This document shows positions 60,172 to 64,000 of a stretch of DNA of 64,000 nucleotides, one piece after another. A program made the position numbers and the translations under genes. The notes below the pieces were generated by a model. It was not told the origin of the DNA. It ran no database searches and saw only the letters and a list, made by a program, of their open reading frames with translations. This stretch comes from Candidimonas nitroreducens (GTDB lineage: Bacteria > Pseudomonadota > Gammaproteobacteria > Burkholderiales > Burkholderiaceae_B), in assembly GCF_002209565.1 (NCBI RefSeq), contig NZ_NJIH01000014.1, positions 79,243-143,242 of the forward strand. The letters are read 5' to 3'. The first letter of the stretch is position 1. The number at the start of each line of letters is the position of its first letter.

Positions 60172-61586
60172 TATGCCCGGCGCCGCCGCGGGCGGAAGAT
60201 CAGGTACAGGATCAGCAACAGGACGAGCCCGGCGATGACCAGCCCGACGCGCGCGACCAATACCAGGTCGACTTGCGGGCCAGGCCCGGCGGGCGCGCCT
60301 TTGCGCAAGGCGGCGACCTGTTCGGCCGTGACCTTGCCGGCCGGATTGCCGTAAGCCTGCATCAGGTAGTTGCCCAGCGTCGCGACCTGCGCGTCGCTCA
60401 TGACATCGCGAAAGCCGGGCATGACCACGCCGTTGCCTTGCGCCGGCAAGTGGATGCCGTCGAGTATGGTCAGCACCAGGTTGTTGGTCTGGAGCCGGCC
60501 GGTGGCCGTGTTGTGGAACAGCGCCGGCAGGCCGCCCTTGAAGCTGCCCTGGGCCTGCGCCTGATGGCACGAGGCGCAATGCGCGTCGTAAAGCTGGGCG
60601 CCGGTCATTTGATCCGGGTTCGATGGCCATGCGGCCCCGCGCACGGTGTCCAGCTTGTCGGACGCGCTGCCCCAGTCGAACACGGCCTTGGTGTCGGCGG
60701 CCTCGTGTATGGCCGGCACTGATTTCAGGTAGACGGCGATGGCCTTCAGGTCATTATTGCTGAGGTGCCGCAGGCTGAAATCTATGGCTTCCATCATGGG
60801 GCCCGAGGCCTGGGCCTTGGCCGTATGCCCGGTGCTCAGGTATTCGATGATTTCCTGCTCGCTCCAGCCGCCCAGGCCGCTATTGGCGTCAGAGGTGATA
60901 TTGGGGGCATACCAGGGCCCGACGTAGGCGCCGCCCAGATCTTGCGAGGCGTCTTCGGCCATGAGCGTGTTGCGCGGCGTGTGGCAGGCCGAGCAGTGCG
61001 CCAGGCCGCGAACCAGGTAAGCGCCGCGGTTCCAGAGTTCGCCCTTGTCGGGCACCGGCTTATAGGGCTGGTCGTCGAGGAACAGCAGGTTCCAGCCGGC
61101 CATGGCCAGCCGGATGTCGAAAGGGAAGGGCAGCTTGGTCTCGGGTGCGCGGGTGTCCACGGGCGCGACGCCGTGCATGAAATAGGCATACAGCGCCTTG
61201 ACGTCGGCATCGCTGACCTGCGCATAGCTGGTGTACGGCATGGCCGGGTACAAGTGTGCGCCATCGGCGCGCACGCCTGCGCGTAGCGCACGGGTGAACT
61301 GCTCGAGCGTGTAATTGCCTATGCCCGCGGTTTTGGACGGCGTGATGTTGGTGGAATAAATGTCGCCCAGCGGCGAGGCCAGGGCCAGGCCGCCGGCAAA
61401 AGGCTTGCCGCCGTGCGCGGTGTGGCAGGCCATGCAGTCGCCGGCGATGGCCAGGTACTTGCCCTGCTGGACGAGCTGGGCGTCGGAAGCGGATGTGCCG
61501 GCGGCCCGGGCTTCCAGGCTCGGGCAAAGCGCCAGCGCGGCCAGGCTCAGGGCAAGGCCGGACAGCAAGCGTGTCATTGTCTTCAT
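60171..61586 (-). CDS. Triheme cytochrome c subunit of a membrane-bound dehydrogenase, 471 aa
   Basis: A signal peptide (MKTMTRLLSGLALSLAALALCPSLEARAAG), three haem-binding CxxCH motifs (CMACH, CSACH, CASCH) about 145-155 residues apart, and a C-terminal membrane helix (VDLVLVARVGLVIAGLVLLLILYLIF) match the cytochrome subunit of gluconate 2-/sorbitol/alcohol dehydrogenases. It sends electrons from the flavoprotein to ubiquinone. The start at 61586 has AAAGGTGG 8 bases upstream. It is the third gene of the leftward operon. A role as acceptor for the molybdenum hydroxylase next door cannot be excluded. Confidence 0.87.
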   Translation of the reverse strand: MKTMTRLLSGLALSLAALALCPSLEARAAGTSASDAQLVQQGKYLAIAGDCMACHTAHGGKPFAGGLALASPLGDIYSTNITPSKTAGIGNYTLEQFTRALRAGVRADGAHLYPAMPYTSYAQVSDADVKALYAYFMHGVAPVDTRAPETKLPFPFDIRLAMAGWNLLFLDDQPYKPVPDKGELWNRGAYLVRGLAHCSACHTPRNTLMAEDASQDLGGAYVGPWYAPNITSDANSGLGGWSEQEIIEYLSTGHTAKAQASGPMMEAIDFSLRHLSNNDLKAIAVYLKSVPAIHEAADTKAVFDWGSASDKLDTVRGAAWPSNPDQMTGAQLYDAHCASCHQAQAQGSFKGGLPALFHNTATGRLQTNNLVLTILDGIHLPAQGNGVVMPGFRDVMSDAQVATLGNYLMQAYGNPAGKVTAEQVAALRKGAPAGPGPQVDLVLVARVGLVIAGLVLLLILYLIFRPRRRRA

Positions 61587-61609
61587 GTGGGCCACCTTTG
61601 CATGACTGA

Positions 61610-63232
61610 TCATGACTGCACGGAAGCGGAGCCGCCGCTTTGCCCGCCCAGGATGTGATGCACGGTATGCAGCGCCAGCGCCAGGCCGTTCTCGGTGGAA
61701 TTACAGGTGCCGGCGGTAGGGATGACGCCGGTGCCGACCATGTACAGGTTTTCGTGGTCGTGCGCGCGGCCCCACTTGTCGACGACGGATGTGGCCGGGT
61801 CATTGCCCATGCTGAGGGTGCCGCATATGTGCTGGTTGTTCGCGTATTCGCCGTCGCGCGTGTAGCGCAGATTGGTGCCGCCCATGAGTTCGGCGATGCG
61901 GCGGAAGTCGTCCAGCGCGCGGATGGCGCCCTTGTGCGTGTATTCGTCGATGAAGTAGTGGGCTTCGGGCTTGGGGATGCCCATGCCGTCTTTCTGTGAG
62001 CTGAGGGTAATGCGGTTTTCGGGGTGCGGCAGTACTTCCAGCACCGTTTTCACGTTCAGTTCGCGCGCGGCGCTGTAGCGCAGGCGGCGCTTGAATTCGG
62101 CGCCGTAGACGCCGGCTGCGATCAGCGCGGTGGTGGCGCCGTCGACCCGGGATATATTCGTGAAGTCGAGCCGGTAGGGCGCATGTTCCTTGCGGAAATC
62201 GCCGTCGCGCATGGTGTTGATGGAGCTGGGGCTTTGCGGGCCGCGGCCCAGCCAGACGTCTTCATCGGCGTCGAAGGTCAGCGAGGTGCTGGGGTGATCC
62301 ATCAGGTGCCGGCCCACCATGTCGCGGGCGTTGGCCAGGCCCTTGGGGAATTTGTCGCTGCTGGAAAGCAGCAACAGCCGCGGGCTTTCGATGCCGTTGG
62401 CCGCGACGATGAAGGTTTTTCCGGTGACGCGGTGCGTGCCCTTGTTGGGATCATAGTAAAGCGCGGCTACCACGCGCCCCTTGGCATCGCTTTCCAGCTT
62501 GTAGACGTTGGCGTTGGGCACCAGCTTGACGCCGGCGGCCTCGGCCTTCGCCACCGCGCGGCCGCCGTTGAATTGCGCATCGACGGGACAGATGGGCTGG
62601 CAGCTGTTGTTGCCGACACAGGCGGGGCGCCCGTCGTAGGGCCGGCTGTTGCGCGCCGTGGTATTGGTGACGACTTTGTAGGCGGGGTCGAGCCGTTCGC
62701 GTATGCGCCGCATGGCGTAGGGTTCGGCCACGGGTTCCATGGGAAAGGGCTTCTTGCGCGGCGAGCCGGTATTGTCGGCGCCCGAGACGCCCATGATTTC
62801 TTCGGCCTCTTGGTAGAAAGGCTCGAGCCCATCGTACGAAACCGGCCAGTCCACGCCCACGCCGTACAGGGTGTGGATGCGGTGGTCGTTGGGCACATTG
62901 CGCCAGGCGTGCGCCGCCCAGTGCCAGGTGGTGCCGCCCACCATGCGTATGTATTCGGCCGGGTAGGGATAGGGGCCGGCCTGTATCAGGTAGCCGTTGT
63001 CTTCCGGCTTGTAGACGGGGTGCGGCGCCCATGGAGAAAACGGGTATGGCGACATCCAGTCGCTGCGTCGCGGCGAGTTGCGGAAGTTCGCCACGATCTG
63101 GTCGCGGCTGTAGCGCGGGCCGGCCTCGAGTATGAGAACGGAGGCGCCGGCCTGGGCGAGCTTCATGGCCGTGAGCGAGCCGATGAGGCCCGAGCCGATT
63201 ACGACGTAGTCTGCGTTGAGTGACTCTGCCAT
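61610..63232 (-). CDS. GMC-family flavoprotein dehydrogenase large subunit, 540 aa
   Basis: The FAD fold YVVIGSGLIGSLTAMKLAQAGASVLILEAGPR is at the N-terminus. VGGTTWHWAAHAWRNVP, the C-terminal catalytic His region (CGTLSMGNDP) and VGTGVIPTAGTCNSTENGLALA match the GADH/sorbitol dehydrogenase flavoprotein family. It should oxidise a sugar acid or alcohol in the periplasm. It has no signal of its own; in this family it is exported with the Tat-dependent small subunit, which is encoded 9 bases upstream. Confidence 0.87.
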   Translation of the reverse strand: MAESLNADYVVIGSGLIGSLTAMKLAQAGASVLILEAGPRYSRDQIVANFRNSPRRSDWMSPYPFSPWAPHPVYKPEDNGYLIQAGPYPYPAEYIRMVGGTTWHWAAHAWRNVPNDHRIHTLYGVGVDWPVSYDGLEPFYQEAEEIMGVSGADNTGSPRKKPFPMEPVAEPYAMRRIRERLDPAYKVVTNTTARNSRPYDGRPACVGNNSCQPICPVDAQFNGGRAVAKAEAAGVKLVPNANVYKLESDAKGRVVAALYYDPNKGTHRVTGKTFIVAANGIESPRLLLLSSSDKFPKGLANARDMVGRHLMDHPSTSLTFDADEDVWLGRGPQSPSSINTMRDGDFRKEHAPYRLDFTNISRVDGATTALIAAGVYGAEFKRRLRYSAARELNVKTVLEVLPHPENRITLSSQKDGMGIPKPEAHYFIDEYTHKGAIRALDDFRRIAELMGGTNLRYTRDGEYANNQHICGTLSMGNDPATSVVDKWGRAHDHENLYMVGTGVIPTAGTCNSTENGLALALHTVHHILGGQSGGSASVQS

Positions 63233-63241
63233 GCGCGCTCC

Positions 63242-63763
63242 TTATAGGGGTTTGCGTGTCCAACTGCCGTAAGGGCCGTATGCATAGGTAGGGGGCTTGA
63301 GCACGTCGGCGACGAATTGCGCGTTCAGGGCATGCTCGTAGGCGACGACGCGCGCGTTCGCGCCGCTGCCGATCACGCCCAGAAGCCATGCCGTGGCGAT
63401 TTTGCGTGGCAAGGGGGCCAGCGGCGATTTTTCGTCGTCGAGGGTTTGCTGCAAGTGCATCGGGTCGATCTTGCGCTCGTCCACCAGTTTGAGCAGCGCC
63501 GCGGCGGCGTCCGCGAACCCTGGCTGTTCAGCGCTGAGCCCCTTGAAGATGCGCTCGGCCATGCCGGCGTCCAGCGACTGGCGGCCCGCAATAATGGCCG
63601 ACAGGGCCAGGAAGGCGCCGTGCTGGCCGTTCTTGACCGGTTGGGCCAAAGCCCAGGGAATCAGCGTTGCGGTATAAGCGCCGACGAACCCGGCCAGCAG
63701 GCGCCGGCGGCGTGTCGACGGGAGGGATGGATCCGGCTGCCTGGCAGACTCGTGCATGTACAA
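63242..63763 (-). CDS. Gluconate 2-dehydrogenase subunit 3-like small subunit, 173 aa
   Basis: The N-terminus carries a run of arginines before a hydrophobic core (STRRRRLLAGFVGAYTATLIPWALAQP), a plausible Tat signal. The rest has the subunit-3 pattern (LSAIIAGRQSLDAGMAERIFKGLSAEQPGF), and the C-terminus is YGPYGSWTRKPL. It is needed for export and maturation of the flavoprotein in related enzymes. It is the first gene of the leftward three-gene operon. Confidence 0.82.
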   Translation of the reverse strand: MYMHESARQPDPSLPSTRRRRLLAGFVGAYTATLIPWALAQPVKNGQHGAFLALSAIIAGRQSLDAGMAERIFKGLSAEQPGFADAAAALLKLVDERKIDPMHLQQTLDDEKSPLAPLPRKIATAWLLGVIGSGANARVVAYEHALNAQFVADVLKPPTYAYGPYGSWTRKPL

Positions 63764-63864
63764 CCCCTTGCTGTGAGCTTGGACGGCGGAACAGGAATGG
63801 CTACTTCAAGTACCAGATCATACGCCTGTGTGCCGGATATTCAGATACCCCGTGTTCAGTTTCC

Positions 63865-64000
63865 TAGCCGCGGCGTGCGGAGCCGGCGCCGCGCATTTCC
63901 GCGCCTTCGTCGGGAGACAGGCGGTAGAAGTAGAACAGCGAGCACCAGGTCAGGGCCCCCACCACGATGAATGCCGGCGAGAAGTCCGTGGCGCCCAGGG
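63865..64000 (-). CDS. C-terminal end of a membrane transporter, probably MFS (cut by window end)
   Basis: The last 45 codons read SPAFIVVGALTWCSLFYFYRLSPDEGAEMRG and a basic-polar tail before TAG. One membrane helix followed by a short cytoplasmic tail of this form is typical for DHA2/MFS drug-efflux or aromatic-acid transporters. It is too short for a firm family call. The 101 bases between it and the next gene hold no feature. Confidence 0.5.

Overview
The window looks like chromosomal DNA of a betaproteobacterium of the family Alcaligenaceae (Bordetella/Achromobacter/Pusillimonas-like). Three things point there: high GC with strong G/C third positions, a one-piece tmRNA encoding the tag ANDERFALAA (as I recall it for Bordetella), and five solitary Bug/TctC-type periplasmic binding proteins. 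No transposase, integrase, CRISPR array, rRNA or tRNA was seen. Most of the window is catabolic accessory DNA.

Layout. 1-7.7 kb holds general functions: an ABC exporter ATPase (cut by the window edge) with a NEW3-domain membrane protein, a fungal-type cytosine deaminase, a sulfurtransferase/YeeE thiosulfate-uptake operon with a tiny membrane protein, an MFS transporter, a HIT protein, and ssrA behind a 36-bp perfect palindrome. 7.8-26.3 kb holds two parallel modules, each with a Bug receptor, a HyuA/HyuB (hydantoinase/oxoprolinase) pair and an FAH-fold hydrolase. One is controlled by an IclR protein, which also heads two flavoprotein dehydrogenase genes; the other by a LysR protein. 26.4-36.3 kb is a phthalate-type pathway: 4,5-dioxygenase oxygenase and reductase, dihydrodiol dehydrogenase, 4,5-dihydroxyphthalate decarboxylase, a class II aldolase-fold protein, a MarR regulator and a divergent NitT/TauT-type ABC importer. 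Three promoters here share one operator design (TTAGA-N2-TCTAA in the -35/-10 spacer). A decayed GNAT gene follows.

36.9-44.7 kb is a three-component Rieske oxygenase unit (reductase, ferredoxin, oxygenase) divergent from a citrate-synthase-fold protein with a MerR-like DNA-binding domain, then a LysR regulator, a flavin aromatic hydroxylase and a Bug receptor. 44.8-48.9 kb is a 2-oxoacid dehydrogenase unit: a fused E1 alpha-beta and an E2 whose linker is coded by a hexanucleotide repeat, divergent from an Lrp/AsnC regulator. 48.9-60.1 kb is a pyridine-carboxylate (nicotinate-like) pathway: IclR and Bug diverge from a long operon with a NicF-like amidase, a NicC-like monooxygenase, a Bug receptor, a three-subunit molybdenum hydroxylase, NicD and NicX. 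Together these would turn a hydroxylated pyridine into maleate, formate and ammonia. The molybdenum subunit carries a CoxG-like domain and a C-terminal membrane anchor, which is the most unusual protein here. 60.1-63.8 kb, on the other strand, is a periplasmic triheme cytochrome/GMC flavoprotein/subunit 3 dehydrogenase. The window ends in the C-terminus of a probable MFS transporter.
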